Positions 44,083 to 54,666 are shown, counted from the stretch's first letter. The stretch is DNA of 64,000 nt from Sphingobacterium athyrii (GCF_003071065.1 NZ_QCXX01000006.1:62001-126000); one strand, 5' to 3'. Notes: a model not told the origin generated them from the sequence alone. Numbers and translations: made by a program.

Positions 44083-46038
44083 TTATTTTGCACCCAACCA
44101 TCCGGGGTTCTGAACCAGCTGGCTACCGTCCAACGTGAGGTCATATAAAGGTAATGGCCAATAGTAGCGGTAGTCTGCCCATAAGGCGACGCCGTTTGTG
44201 ATGGTGGCACTCCTCGGATATGCGATAATAAATCCATTATTATCCAAAAAGATGTCTTTATTGACTTCTTCTTTGAGGGCGATAATAGGTTTGGCGGTAT
44301 GCGAACCATCGTATAATTTTCCTTTTTCGGCTGTAAATTTCATGCCGCGCAGGGGAACGGTCATCAGATTGCCGGCTTTCCAGCGCATCAAATCCTCATA
44401 ACGGCGGTCTTCTAAGACCATTTCTACACGACGTTCACGCCTGATTTCACGGATGATAGGGCTAACGGTGTAATCCAGTTTGGTAGCGTAGATCTCATCG
44501 AGCCTTGGGTCTGCCGGCGGGTTGCCAAGCTCGAGCTTGCTGCTGGGGTATTTTGCAAAATCAAATCCTGCACGTTGGCGCAACAGATTGATCGTCCGAT
44601 CGAGGTCATTCTGAGTCAAAGTGCCTAGGATAGCTTTAGCTTCTGCCAACATCAGCAATACCTCTCCATAGCGGAACTCAATAGCCGTTTGTTGTCCGTT
44701 TGTCGTCGCTTCATTTTCGGTACGGTCACCCATCCAGTGTTTAATGGGAAGGTAACCGGTTATGGTGCTGCCTCCACTGACATTGTAGGATAGCCTAGGG
44801 TATGTGATACCATTTTTTTCGAGACTGGTGGTTCCATCCGTTCTGTTAAACAGGGAACGATTTTCACCCGGATAATTAATGGTTTGCTTCAGGCGCGGAT
44901 CGCGGTTTTCAAGTTCGGACCATAGGCCATCATATCCTTTGAATAGGGGGTTGGCGGTATAGTTGCCAGCCGCGCCCGAGGTATAGATCGGTTTCCCGTC
45001 AATACAGAGGTATTCGTCAATAAGCCCACGTGTTGCACCTCCCGCTGGTCGCCCGCCTGAGACACTGTTGTTCTGATCCCAATACCGTTGAGTGGCATGG
45101 CCCACCACAGTACCATTGTATACCCTGGCTAAAATAGCCTCTTTATTACCGTCAGAATTTGGGTCTTTTTTAAACGTAAATAATTTCCAATAAGGGCTGT
45201 CGCCTGTGGCATAGAGCTGATAGCGACCAGTGGCTATGATTTTTTCACAGGCATCTACAGAAGCTTCTAGGAAAGATTTTGCTGTACTTTGCAAGGATAG
45301 CTCGTTGTGATAGGTTCGAAAGGAACCTTCGAACAGGCCTATCCGTGCTTTTAAAAATAGTGCCATATCCTGATTGATGCGCCCATCGGGACGGCCGGTG
45401 ACGCCTTCCAGTCCGGCAATGGCCATATCGATCGTCTTCATTAAGGAATCGGCGACCACGGTGCGCCTATCCCTAGGGTTGAACAATTCCTTACTGTCGA
45501 TATTGAAATCGCTTGAAAGCCAGGGTACATCACCAAACAACATTAGTTTGCGATAGTAATCCATAGATTTAAAGAAATACGCCTCCCCGATATATTTGTT
45601 CAGTCGGGTAATATCGTTATTCACAGCAGGCAATGCATTTGTGTAGTTTTGGATGAAATAATTGACCGAGCGCAGATTTTCCCATGTCCAGTCGACCGAA
45701 GCGCCTCCATTTGGCGGAATAAATGTGTTATCCAGGATACTGCTGATATTGCCATAACGGACCATATTGTCGGTCATAAAATCGCTGGCCAGCAGATGGC
45801 TGCCGCCAACCACATTGGGATTGACTTTGGCATCTGCCCAGACCGTACCATGCCCTAGAATATACCGGCTATAGAGGTTATTCAGGTAGAGTTTCAATTC
45901 GGTTTCAGTATATAAGGAGTTGTCCTTCGATAGGTCGGTCTCAGGACTTAATTGTAAAAATTTATCGTTACAGGACTGGGTCAACAAGAGAGATGATGCT
46001 GCACCGATCACGATTAATCTGAATATGTTCTTTTTCAT
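44083..46038 (-). CDS. SusD/RagB-family surface lipoprotein of the fucose-type locus
   Basis: A 651-residue lipoprotein (signal ending LLTQSC, Cys23). SusD features: DNSLYTETELKLYLNNLYSR, WENLRSVNYFIQNY, IGEAYFFKSMDYYRKLMLFG, then FRYGEVLLMLAEAKAIL and IIREIRRERRVEMVLEDRRY with a terminal GWLG region. It caps the SusC barrel (46049-49609) and binds the substrate. It starts 10 bases after susC. Confidence 0.9.
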   Translation of the reverse strand: MKKNIFRLIVIGAASSLLLTQSCNDKFLQLSPETDLSKDNSLYTETELKLYLNNLYSRYILGHGTVWADAKVNPNVVGGSHLLASDFMTDNMVRYGNISSILDNTFIPPNGGASVDWTWENLRSVNYFIQNYTNALPAVNNDITRLNKYIGEAYFFKSMDYYRKLMLFGDVPWLSSDFNIDSKELFNPRDRRTVVADSLMKTIDMAIAGLEGVTGRPDGRINQDMALFLKARIGLFEGSFRTYHNELSLQSTAKSFLEASVDACEKIIATGRYQLYATGDSPYWKLFTFKKDPNSDGNKEAILARVYNGTVVGHATQRYWDQNNSVSGGRPAGGATRGLIDEYLCIDGKPIYTSGAAGNYTANPLFKGYDGLWSELENRDPRLKQTINYPGENRSLFNRTDGTTSLEKNGITYPRLSYNVSGGSTITGYLPIKHWMGDRTENEATTNGQQTAIEFRYGEVLLMLAEAKAILGTLTQNDLDRTINLLRQRAGFDFAKYPSSKLELGNPPADPRLDEIYATKLDYTVSPIIREIRRERRVEMVLEDRRYEDLMRWKAGNLMTVPLRGMKFTAEKGKLYDGSHTAKPIIALKEEVNKDIFLDNNGFIIAYPRSATITNGVALWADYRYYWPLPLYDLTLDGSQLVQNPGWLGAK

Positions 46039-46048
46039 AATAGTTTAG

Positions 46049-49000
46049 TTAGAAGACAATTTGGGCACCAAAAGCAATGGATCTCTTTTGCGGATAATCG
46101 GCGGATATCTGGTCGACGTCAAAAATTGTTGGTATTTTAGTCACTTCAAAGATATTGTAACCGGCCAGTGTGAAGCGTAACCGCTCGACGCCAAATCGTT
46201 TGGTCAGCTCTTTAGGCAGGGTATAGCCTAATACGGCTTGTTTGAGTCTGAGGTAGGCACCGTTGATCAGATATCGGTCCTGAACGTCGACCGAAAGGCC
46301 ATACATGGGAAATTCGGCATCGGTACGATCCGGAGTCCAGGATCTTTCGTACATCCATTTTGAGCCAGCGCCACCGCCCCAATAGGACGATAAGCCAGTC
46401 CAGATATCACGTTTCAGTACGCCCTGGAATAGGAAATCAAGATCGAAATTTTTGTACTGCACATTTCCAGTGATCCCAAACCGATAACGTGGTGTGGAAT
46501 TTCCGATGACGACACGGTCACCCGGATTTGCCAGCGTATTCAAACCAGCATCTATTTTACCGTCCGGAATTCCCTCAGGTCCGCCCAGATCCTGGTACCA
46601 GATATAGCCTGGAAATACCGTTCCCTGATAAGCACCATTGTAAATCCAGTTGCCATTGAGTGGATTTTTGCCGGCAAAATCACTTTCCTGCAGTATCCCG
46701 CCGGTACGGTATCCCCATATTTCGCCAACGGTTTTCCCATCATACATCACTTCTCTGTTTGATTGATTGACAATCATCATGGTCGTATTAGAAGCATAAT
46801 GCTGTACCTTGGTCAGGTAGTCGGAGAGGTTAAGACCGACACGATAGCGGAGCTCATTGTTAATCGTCTGCTTCCAAAGGAAAGAAAGTTCGAATCCTTT
46901 TGTCTCCAGTATCCCTGAATTTTCCAAAGGTGCAACCGTACCCAAAACGGATGGGAACGCGGCACTGCCATCAGTCAGGATATCCGTGGTCTTTCTGTTG
47001 TAATACTCAAAGGTAACATCGAGTCTGTTTTTGAGAAATGTACCATCTAAACCAATGTTCCAGGTTCTGGCCTTTTCGAAAGTCAGATAAGGGGAAACTA
47101 GGCCAGGCGGATTGATATAGACGATCTGTTCCCCATTGATCAGATAAGGAGCTTTTCCTGTTTCCATTGTTGCCTGATAAGGATAGATGGAGGAAGGCTG
47201 ATTGCCTAATTTTCCCCAGCTTCCGCGCAGCTTAAGTTCGTTGAGCCAGTTTCTTGTACCTTCCATAAAACCCTCCTGCGAGATCCGCCAGCCAGCAGAG
47301 AAAGATGGAAAGGTAACAAACCGATCATTCTTTGTAAATTTGGAACTACCATCATAACGCAGATTGCTCTCAAAGAAATACTTTTCGGCATAGTTGTAGT
47401 TCACCCGTCCGAATACGGCACGGCCGGCAAGCGTATATGCATTTCGGGATACGGTATGCAAAGATGGATCCTCTGCAGCATCAGGATTTTGTATATCTGC
47501 TGAGATCAGTTTCCGGAATTTATTGGTGATCTGATTAAATTTTGTCTGTTCCTGATTATATCCCACGACAGTGGAAAAATTATGTTTCTCGGCCCAGGTC
47601 TTTTTGTAATCAGCATAGATATTAACCAAATATTTATTGGTGTTGTTGTTATCAAAATAAGCCTGATTTTCTCCTGCGTCGGCTTGTTGGGAGGAATACT
47701 TCCAGGAATCTATTATTTGGTTGAATTTTGGACTATACCGATTCAGGCTATACGATTGCGGTTGATAGCTCAGGTCGGCCTTAAGTTTCAGCGTATTGGG
47801 TATGAGGGTAAATTCGGGTGAGATCAATAAGGAAACCCTTCTGTCCGTGGACTGGTTGTTAGCACCATAACTCAACCAGGCAAGAATGTTATCGGTATAG
47901 GTATTGGGCAAAGGATCATTTGGCCCCGTTTGGATGGGCATATTGATGTTTTTGTTTGTCTCGCCCATCATGGCAGACCAGATGCTTCCCTTTCCGCCAA
48001 CAATATAAGGGCTGTTGAAATTGGTCTGGTCAAAACCTATTTTCCCAAAAACGCTGAACCAGCTATTCACTTTGGCATTGATATTCATCAGGGCATTGTA
48101 GCGTTTCAATTTATCGGTGTTGATCTTATACATACCCGATTGATTCTGTAAGCCTCCGGAAATATAGTAGTTAATGGATTCGGCACCACCGCTGAGGTTA
48201 AGCGTATGTTTTTGCATCGGGGTCCATTTTTTGACCGCTTCCTCAAATGGATTGACATTGGCTACCCAAATGATGTTGTTTCCCTCCTGATACCAAGCAT
48301 TTTCAGGCGTTGGATTATCCATATACTTTTGGATCATTTCCAGCCTTTTTTCATCCGATGTGTTGGGTTTACCATTTGTCCATAGTGTTCGGTCCATACC
48401 CGATTTTTGGATCTCATAGGCGTTGAGGATGTCAGGAAGGCCAGAAGGCGTATCAAAGTTTGAATCGAAGTTGTAGGCTATCCTGCCTTTTTGATTGAAC
48501 TCCCCACGTTTGGTGCGGACTAGGATGACGCCATAGGCTGCTTTTGTACCATAGATTGCAGCTGCAGAGGCATCTTTGATAAAAGACATGTCCATGATAT
48601 CATTCGGGTTGAGCTGATTCAGGGCACCTGTGGAGCTCTCGACACCATCGATGATCACCAAGGGGTCGCCATTGACGGATTCAAAAACTTTTGTATTCGT
48701 ATTATAACTCATGGACGTACCGCCTCTCAGGTTAAACCCCGGTGTACTGTTTGGCGAACCATTGCCAAAGGTAATGTTCAGGTTGGGGACGAGGCCCTGT
48801 AAAGCCTGCCCGATATTGGCGACCGGACGATTCTCAAAAGCTTCTTTGCCGACATGTGAAATAGCCCCTGTTAAGTTGACCTTCTTTTGTGTACCGAAGC
48901 CCACAACAACAACTTCTTCCAAAGCGCTGTCATTTTCTACTAGGGATACGGTTAAGCTGCCAGCCGTAGCACTGTTAAATTTGACAGTCTGTGAATTGAA

Positions 49001-49609
49001 GGAAAGGTGGGAGATCGTCAAGCTACCTTCTGATAGTGTGGATTTTAGCGTAAAGTTTCCGTTGCTATCAGAGGATGTTCCGGTATTCGTTCCGTTTAAA
49101 CTGATTGTTGCATTTTCAATGGGGACGCCGTCTTTTTGGGCAATCAACTTGCCTTTAATAGTGTATTGTTGTTGGGCCTGAACGGTATTTTTTGGCGCAC
49201 TTGGCAGGACGATAATATGCTTCTTGTGCATTTCAAACTGAAGCGGCAGCTCGTCCGAAAGTTCTTTGAGTACGTTTTCCAGCTTTTGGTTGGAGACGTT
49301 GACGTTCACCTTTCTTAGATCGTTAAAGAGACTTTCATCATAAAAGAAATGATAGCCGGTTTGTTTCTTGATTTCCAGAAAGATCGTTTTCAGGTCGCCT
49401 TTGTTGACACGCATAGTGACCTGCTGGGCTTCTGTTTTACCGTATACACCATAAGTAAATAGTAAACCAAGAAATAGGGTTGCTTTGACTTTTTTTGAAA
49501 TGAGGGGTGCAAAGCTAGGTTCGGACATACGACTCCCGAACAGGTAATCTTTACATTTGATAAAGTAATTCATATATTCAGCAATAAGATTGGTTTTTTT
49601 GTTTTTCAT
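46049..49609 (-). CDS. SusC/RagA-family transporter with STN signalling domain
   Basis: An 1186-residue outer-membrane protein. The likely start is Met1 (49609) or Met13. A signal helix ATLFLGLLFTYGVYG is near 45-58, then the STN domain (about 65-130, LKTIFLEIKKQTGYHFFYDE), a carboxypeptidase-like domain (150-225), the TonB box/plug region (EEVVVVGFGTQKK near 235; LVIIDGVESS; FIKDASAAAIYGTKAAYG) and the barrel. The STN domain contacts FecR in the periplasm to switch on the ECF sigma factor, which fits its neighbours at 49717-51546. Confidence 0.92.
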   Translation of the reverse strand: MKNKKTNLIAEYMNYFIKCKDYLFGSRMSEPSFAPLISKKVKATLFLGLLFTYGVYGKTEAQQVTMRVNKGDLKTIFLEIKKQTGYHFFYDESLFNDLRKVNVNVSNQKLENVLKELSDELPLQFEMHKKHIIVLPSAPKNTVQAQQQYTIKGKLIAQKDGVPIENATISLNGTNTGTSSDSNGNFTLKSTLSEGSLTISHLSFNSQTVKFNSATAGSLTVSLVENDSALEEVVVVGFGTQKKVNLTGAISHVGKEAFENRPVANIGQALQGLVPNLNITFGNGSPNSTPGFNLRGGTSMSYNTNTKVFESVNGDPLVIIDGVESSTGALNQLNPNDIMDMSFIKDASAAAIYGTKAAYGVILVRTKRGEFNQKGRIAYNFDSNFDTPSGLPDILNAYEIQKSGMDRTLWTNGKPNTSDEKRLEMIQKYMDNPTPENAWYQEGNNIIWVANVNPFEEAVKKWTPMQKHTLNLSGGAESINYYISGGLQNQSGMYKINTDKLKRYNALMNINAKVNSWFSVFGKIGFDQTNFNSPYIVGGKGSIWSAMMGETNKNINMPIQTGPNDPLPNTYTDNILAWLSYGANNQSTDRRVSLLISPEFTLIPNTLKLKADLSYQPQSYSLNRYSPKFNQIIDSWKYSSQQADAGENQAYFDNNNTNKYLVNIYADYKKTWAEKHNFSTVVGYNQEQTKFNQITNKFRKLISADIQNPDAAEDPSLHTVSRNAYTLAGRAVFGRVNYNYAEKYFFESNLRYDGSSKFTKNDRFVTFPSFSAGWRISQEGFMEGTRNWLNELKLRGSWGKLGNQPSSIYPYQATMETGKAPYLINGEQIVYINPPGLVSPYLTFEKARTWNIGLDGTFLKNRLDVTFEYYNRKTTDILTDGSAAFPSVLGTVAPLENSGILETKGFELSFLWKQTINNELRYRVGLNLSDYLTKVQHYASNTTMMIVNQSNREVMYDGKTVGEIWGYRTGGILQESDFAGKNPLNGNWIYNGAYQGTVFPGYIWYQDLGGPEGIPDGKIDAGLNTLANPGDRVVIGNSTPRYRFGITGNVQYKNFDLDFLFQGVLKRDIWTGLSSYWGGGAGSKWMYERSWTPDRTDAEFPMYGLSVDVQDRYLINGAYLRLKQAVLGYTLPKELTKRFGVERLRFTLAGYNIFEVTKIPTIFDVDQISADYPQKRSIAFGAQIVF

Positions 49610-49716
49610 TCAGGTACTCAGATACCTTTAATTAGCATCGACTGACGCGGTACCACTAAGTTTGGTTACGTAAATCTCTAAATCATAAATAGGTCCTCCT
49701 TTAATAATTGGTTGTC

Positions 49717-50922
49717 TTACTTGTTTTTGTTTTTGACGGTGACGGTTTTCTTGTCGATGGCGAATTCAACACCAGCGCCACGTTTTATCAATTCCAATGC
49801 CTCGGCCAGGCTCACGCTTCGGCTGATGCTGCCCCCAAAGGTTTTCTTGGTGATGGGCCCCTGATAAATGACTTGGATATCATACCATCTTGACAGCTGT
49901 TCCATAATATCCTGGATCTGGTCGTGCTCGAAGTAAAAGTAGCCCTGCTGCCAGGCAATTTCCTTTTCAATATTTGCCCGTGTGACACGCATGTCGTTGC
50001 CATTGAATTCAACTTTTTGTCCAGGAACGACCTGTTTTGTCGTTTTATTGGTATTGGTCAGCTGGATGCTGCCATTGATCAGGGTGACATTGGATGATGC
50101 ACTGTTGTATGCTCTTAGGTTGAAAGCTGTCCCCAATACTTTAATATCACCATGAGCAGTGGTGACAATAAAAGGTCGATTTTTTTCATGGGCCACTTCA
50201 AAATAAGCTTCTCCGCGTAGTTCTACTTTGCGGACTGATTTGCCGAAGGCTAGCGGATAGCTCAGTTCAGAAGCTGAATTGACCCAGACTTTGGTGCCAT
50301 CGGGCAGTACCATGCGATAGAACCCGGATGCAGGGACTGTCAATGTATTTTTTAGCGTAGCAAGTTCTGCCTGCGCACTGTTGGGTTTATAGTGCAGTTG
50401 TCCATCGGTAATCCGGAGCTGTTCACCATGTTGTTCCTGCAGGGTAGCCTGCTCTTGCGAAAGTTCTACAATCTTACCGTTGGAAAGGGTGAGTGTGGCT
50501 TTCTGTCCACCCGGTAAAACGTCATTTTTATAATGATACACCTGATCGGCGACAATCTGTTTATCCTGCTGTGTTTTATGCAGGAACAGTGCGGCACCAA
50601 TAATAAGGAGCAGGCTGGCGGCCAAGCCCACATAGATTTTTAGGTTTCGTAGGCGGCCATTGCCTACGGACCGAATTGCTGCCCTGGTCGGCTCGTAGTT
50701 TAAGATCTTTGTTCTTGCCCGATCAAGGTCCAGGTTACTCCAAAACTGGGCATCACTTGATTTGACTCCCCGGCTGATGGATTGCTCCCATTGATCGCGC
50801 AGGGTAGGATCATCTTCAAAGATCTTTTGGAGAGACTGCAGATCTGTTTGACTTAGTGTTCCGCTAAAATGCTTTACTAAGTAATCTACGAGTATAAATT
50901 GGTGGTCCTTCATGTTCTTCAA
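49717..50922 (-). CDS. FecR-family anti-sigma factor
   Basis: A 401-residue inner-membrane protein: cytoplasmic N-terminal part (1-90), membrane helix IYVGLAASLLLIIGAALFL (about 91-109), FecR domain (LPDGTKVWVNSASELSYPLAF; EVAHEKNRPFIVTTAHGDIKV) and a C-terminal DUF4974-like domain (QLSRWYDIQVIYQGPI). It receives the signal from the STN domain of SusC and controls the ECF sigma factor encoded upstream by 75 bases on the same strand. Confidence 0.9.
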   Translation of the reverse strand: MKNMKDHQFILVDYLVKHFSGTLSQTDLQSLQKIFEDDPTLRDQWEQSISRGVKSSDAQFWSNLDLDRARTKILNYEPTRAAIRSVGNGRLRNLKIYVGLAASLLLIIGAALFLHKTQQDKQIVADQVYHYKNDVLPGGQKATLTLSNGKIVELSQEQATLQEQHGEQLRITDGQLHYKPNSAQAELATLKNTLTVPASGFYRMVLPDGTKVWVNSASELSYPLAFGKSVRKVELRGEAYFEVAHEKNRPFIVTTAHGDIKVLGTAFNLRAYNSASSNVTLINGSIQLTNTNKTTKQVVPGQKVEFNGNDMRVTRANIEKEIAWQQGYFYFEHDQIQDIMEQLSRWYDIQVIYQGPITKKTFGGSISRSVSLAEALELIKRGAGVEFAIDKKTVTVKNKNK

Positions 50923-50997
50923 TCGGCTGTTTGATTAAAAGAGCCACAAAGACTGCAAAAGGATGGAAGGAAAAATAGAAAGAATCGTAAAATATTA

Positions 50998-51546
50998 TTA
51001 GTCAGGAAGTAAAAATAATAGGAGCGCTAGCATGCGGCTATCCAACCGCGTGCGTAGGAGCTGTATCGCTCTTTTTTTCTGGCTTTTGACGGTATTAATG
51101 GAAATGGTCAAGTTGTTGGCGATTTCATCGTTAGAGAGCTTCTCAAAAATTGCCATGTGCAGCACCTGCTTGCAGCCCTGCGGTAATTGGTTGATCGCTT
51201 CCATCAGCTGGTTGATAACTTCTGCCTGCATCATGGCATCCATGATCGTCTGTTCTTCGATCATGTCCTTATCGAGTTGATCGAAGTATTTGCTTTTTAC
51301 TTTTTCGCTCCGGATCTGTTTGAGGCAATTATTTCGGATGGCGATAAAGAGATAGCCTTTTCGGGCATGCTCCTCCTGGGGCAGGGTATTGCGCCCTTCG
51401 CAAAGTCCGGCAAAAAAGCTCTGTACAACATCCTCAGCCTGTGCTTCGTCATGAAGGATATTATTTGCAAACAGACAGAGCTGTTTGTAATACTGCTGAA
51501 AGAGCGATTCAATATCATAAGGTAGCGATCTCTGCAAATTTTCCAA
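50998..51546 (-). CDS. ECF RNA polymerase sigma factor
   Basis: A 182-residue sigma-70 family protein. Region 2 at about 15-80 (LFQQYYKQLCLFANNIL; AQAEDVVQSFFAGLCEGR), region 4 at about 120-172 (LPQGCKQVLHMAIFEKLSNDEIAN; SINTVKSQKKRAIQLLR). Together with FecR and STN-SusC it forms a cell-surface signalling cascade that turns on the SusC/SusD operon when the substrate is bound. Confidence 0.92.
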   Translation of the reverse strand: MENLQRSLPYDIESLFQQYYKQLCLFANNILHDEAQAEDVVQSFFAGLCEGRNTLPQEEHARKGYLFIAIRNNCLKQIRSEKVKSKYFDQLDKDMIEEQTIMDAMMQAEVINQLMEAINQLPQGCKQVLHMAIFEKLSNDEIANNLTISINTVKSQKKRAIQLLRTRLDSRMLALLLFLLPD

Positions 51547-51680
51547 GTGATTTAATATGTATTAAGAAATTGACATAACAGGAGCTCTTGGAGCATCGCA
51601 TAAATATAGGAAATTATGCTAAGTTTTTGAATCGATAGAAAATTAGACTTAGATAGTCGTGTTGGGATCAACCGGAGGCA

Positions 51681-52418
51681 TCAATATTTCCTTCGCTGAT
51701 TTTCCTTTATCCGCTCAAGTACATATGCATAGATATAAGGCAGCGAAATAATAATGGCCAATGCTACGATGATTTTTAGAAGCATGAGGATAATCTGAAG
51801 GGGGAGAGCGACCCAAAAGCTAAAATAATCCAAAGGAATAAATAGTCTGGAATCATCTGTTCTATTGATCAGTATTTTATAATTTTTAGCGTTGATGTAC
51901 TCCTTTATCTGCTTGTCCAGTGCTAAATTATGGCCTTCGATATCGCCGTCTGTATTCCATAAGTTATTGGAGTAACGGCGGGTTGCCTCCGAAGCGTAAA
52001 CTCGCTGCTCTTTGTCCCCGACCCTGTACGTGTAGGTAATGGATGCGGTAGATGAAGCTGCGGAGTGCTTTGTCGTTGGCGTCCAGCGGATTTTATAATC
52101 AATAATTCTGCCCTCTGCTTCCGTCCAGCTGGGATGAAAAAAAAGAAAGCTCCGGTATTGAAACCACGGTAAGCAGGAATAGATAGTTGATCCGGTCAAA
52201 AAGATCACAAACGAAAAAATAGCGAACTTCTTACTGAAGAGTTTACGGTTAAAAAACAGTATAAACAGCAGCGGGGATAAGACTATCGTAAAGATAAGAA
52301 CAGGTGGCGGACTGACGCACAGGAATACAATATATAGCACTGGCATCAGAAATTTGTACGTAATTTTGTCGTACAATTTCCTTGTCTCTTTTAGATAACT
52401 TTCGTTTGAGTTATTCAT
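51681..52418 (-). CDS. DUF3592-domain membrane protein
   Basis: A 245-residue membrane protein. Two or three N-terminal helices (about 22-55 and 62-80), then an extracytoplasmic DUF3592-type beta domain (WTEAEGRIIDYKIRW, ASITYTYRVGDKEQRVYASE, INRTDDSRLF) and a C-terminal helix (LQIILMLLKIIVALAIII). Function unknown. It stands between the sigma factor and the leucine-rich repeat gene, all on the minus strand with gaps of 71-134 bases, so operon membership is unclear. Confidence 0.7.
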   Translation of the reverse strand: MNNSNESYLKETRKLYDKITYKFLMPVLYIVFLCVSPPPVLIFTIVLSPLLFILFFNRKLFSKKFAIFSFVIFLTGSTIYSCLPWFQYRSFLFFHPSWTEAEGRIIDYKIRWTPTTKHSAASSTASITYTYRVGDKEQRVYASEATRRYSNNLWNTDGDIEGHNLALDKQIKEYINAKNYKILINRTDDSRLFIPLDYFSFWVALPLQIILMLLKIIVALAIIISLPYIYAYVLERIKENQRRKY

Positions 52419-52489
52419 CGCTATTGATCATCATATCAGATTATTGGCCGTTTGACTTGCGGCCAGACTGCCCAAAGAGGCGCTAAATC

Positions 52490-53545
52490 TTAGTCATTCA
52501 TGCCGTCGTAATACACATCGATTTTGCTCAGGATCTTCTGAAGCTGTTCGTACTGTTTTTTGGTAAATCCTGTTTCGTACAGGAAGAACAGTCCTCGCCA
52601 TTGTATTTTTTTGATAGAGGCCAGGAATGGTTCCCATTGCAGGGGATTATCGTCAAAGGGAACATAGACCAGCTTGGGATTTGTAGCAAGTACTTCGGGA
52701 AACGACTTAAATTGATTGTTGGAAAAATTTGCGTGATCCAATTTTTTTAATGTCGCGATAGATCTGGGCAATGAAGAAAGTTCTGCATTTTGTATACCCA
52801 GCTCTTTTAGTTCCGGCAGTTGCTGAAACAGGTCAGGTAGTTCCTTCAGTTTCGTTTCACTTTTGTAATTGCCCGATAGATATAATATGGAAAGTTGGCT
52901 CAGGCTAAAGATTTCTGCTGGAAAGGCTGTAAATAGGTGGTTGTACAGTCCAAGTTCTTCTAAGTTTTTGAGTTGTGTGAATGATGGCGGCAGTTCGGCA
53001 AGAGGGTTGTCACAGTCGAAAGCTGTTAACGCGGTAAGATTGGAAATGCTTGCTGGCAGTGATGTTAGCTTGTTTTTTCGTAGTGCCAGTTTCTTTAGGT
53101 GATGATGAGCTGTCTTGATTTCAGGAAAAACAGCTAACTCGAAATTGTCAATACCTAGTATTTCCAGTTGCGTAGCACGTTCAATGATTTGCTGCAAAAT
53201 GCCGCTGTCGATAGACTTGCCGCTACCCACCGATCGAAATGACAGTTCTTTCAGTTTCGATAAGTCTGTCGTCGTCAGTTCTTCGATATTCTTGAAACGC
53301 ATTTCTTTTCCTTCGATGGTTGTGGCATGGATAGGAACGGGGGCGATTGTGTAAAGGATAGGAACAGAGCTGGTTGTGGGCATCGGCACAGAGAGGGCAT
53401 CTGCGGCCGAACCGTTGGTAATATAGTCTGGTTTAACGACAGGGATAAACTCCTTTGGTGGGGGTACCTGCTTTTTTCTTCTTTTCTGCGCAGCGACAGT
53501 TAACGTGAGTAGCGAAAGACTGAATACGATAATATATTTTTTCAT
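52490..53545 (-). CDS. Exported leucine-rich-repeat protein
   Basis: A 351-residue protein from ATG 53545 (MKKYIIVFSLSLLTLTVAAQ is a signal peptide; a longer frame starts at 53572). A proline-rich, basic stretch follows, then about nine LRR units: LKKLALRKNKLTSLPASIS, FTQLKNLEELGLYN, LSQLSILYLSGN, LPELKELGIQN, LKKLDHANFSNN. The units have the Lxx-LxL-xxN form of bacterial LRRs. Probably a surface or periplasmic binding protein; partner unknown. Confidence 0.8.
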   Translation of the reverse strand: MKKYIIVFSLSLLTLTVAAQKRRKKQVPPPKEFIPVVKPDYITNGSAADALSVPMPTTSSVPILYTIAPVPIHATTIEGKEMRFKNIEELTTTDLSKLKELSFRSVGSGKSIDSGILQQIIERATQLEILGIDNFELAVFPEIKTAHHHLKKLALRKNKLTSLPASISNLTALTAFDCDNPLAELPPSFTQLKNLEELGLYNHLFTAFPAEIFSLSQLSILYLSGNYKSETKLKELPDLFQQLPELKELGIQNAELSSLPRSIATLKKLDHANFSNNQFKSFPEVLATNPKLVYVPFDDNPLQWEPFLASIKKIQWRGLFFLYETGFTKKQYEQLQKILSKIDVYYDGMND

Positions 53546-53572
53546 GTTTGAATCGACGTTGTTTACATGCAA

Positions 53573-53946
53573 ATGTGCATATTAAGATCGAATATTTTTT
53601 TACTGATTTATATCTGTCCTGCCTGATTTACGATTCGTCGACTTTGAAGCCATAGTCGACTTTGACCGCGGAACTTTAATCCTTGGCATTTCTATTATCG
53701 ATGCTCATCTCATTGCACCTTTCGACCAAATAGGTCACCGGTCTTTGTTCAGCCATTGATCTATTTGATCGAATGATGTCTATATCCGAAGCGTCAGCTG
53801 ATAGACTGATTTTTTTGGACATTGGTTGTTAAATATCTTGATTTTCATTATTTTCATTTGGAGTTCGGTATTTGCTTATTTTAAGTATAAAGCTTATCAT
53901 AATTTAAGCAATACTTTTATAGTAATGGAATAATCTAAATACATGT
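53573..53946. other. 374-base interval with one small ORF
   Basis: Divergent region between the LRR gene (minus) and the 178-residue gene (plus). Apart from the 48-codon ORF at 53676-53822 I see no feature. Confidence 0.4.
53676..53822 (-). CDS. Possible 48-residue protein
   Basis: Minus-strand ORF starting MSKKISLSADASDIDIIRSN and ending DNRNAKD. It has a sensible start context (TTTAACAACCAATG) and balanced, non-shadow composition, and it does not overlap a larger gene. No family recognised. Confidence 0.35.
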   Translation of the reverse strand: MSKKISLSADASDIDIIRSNRSMAEQRPVTYLVERCNEMSIDNRNAKD

Positions 53947-54483
53947 ATGGAACTGGATACGCTCTATATCAGCATTCAAATTGAAAGAGAAAGATTAAAC
54001 GCTTTTTTCGCAGCGAGACCAATGCAGGCTGCCATTGATAAAAATTGGTTGCAATGGTGGGAAAGCCGCCAGATGTATAATAAATTAGCCTTGGAAACCA
54101 TTCCTACCTATTCAAAACAGTGTATCCGTGATGTCTTGGATGATTTGCTCAGAACAGCATCTTACGGAGCTATGGAACAATACGATGACACAAATCAGCG
54201 CTGGACTTTTGCAGCACTCCATTTCAGCGAAAACTATCACGAAATACTGCCAATGCTGGCTCTTTTTAAACAACTGGCCAGCTATACCGAGAGCGGTTTT
54301 GCATTGATCTTTGACTGGATGTGGGGCGGTGATACAGTGATGGCTTACGTCGATTTTAAGGGAGGCGAAGCATCACTTGAGCCTGTGACAGCATCTTATG
54401 AGATAGAACTCAAACGTTTTGAAGAAGCGGATAGCTACTTACAGGTTCTTTCAGAGGCCCTTTACGGAAATGGGCAGGATTGA
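53947..54483 (+). CDS. Unknown cytoplasmic protein
   Basis: A 178-residue protein, helical in its first half (NAFFAARPMQAAIDKNWLQWW) and beta-rich in the second (GFALIFDWMWGGDTVMAYVDF). No family recognised. It has no partner: it is followed by 222 non-coding bases before the efflux-linked small gene. Confidence 0.5.
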   Translation: MELDTLYISIQIERERLNAFFAARPMQAAIDKNWLQWWESRQMYNKLALETIPTYSKQCIRDVLDDLLRTASYGAMEQYDDTNQRWTFAALHFSENYHEILPMLALFKQLASYTESGFALIFDWMWGGDTVMAYVDFKGGEASLEPVTASYEIELKRFEEADSYLQVLSEALYGNGQD

Positions 54484-54666
54484 TGTGTATTCCCAAAGGC
54501 GTTTCGATTGTTATGTAGCGGCATAAATACAAGCAGACTTTTGTTTATTGTGTCTGAATCAGCGCGTTAGATCTATTTAAATATCATTATTTTAATTTTA
54601 ATGGGTTAATTTTAAATACTTTGTAACAATAACCTGTAATCTTTAAAACTTCTATATTCAAATTCC

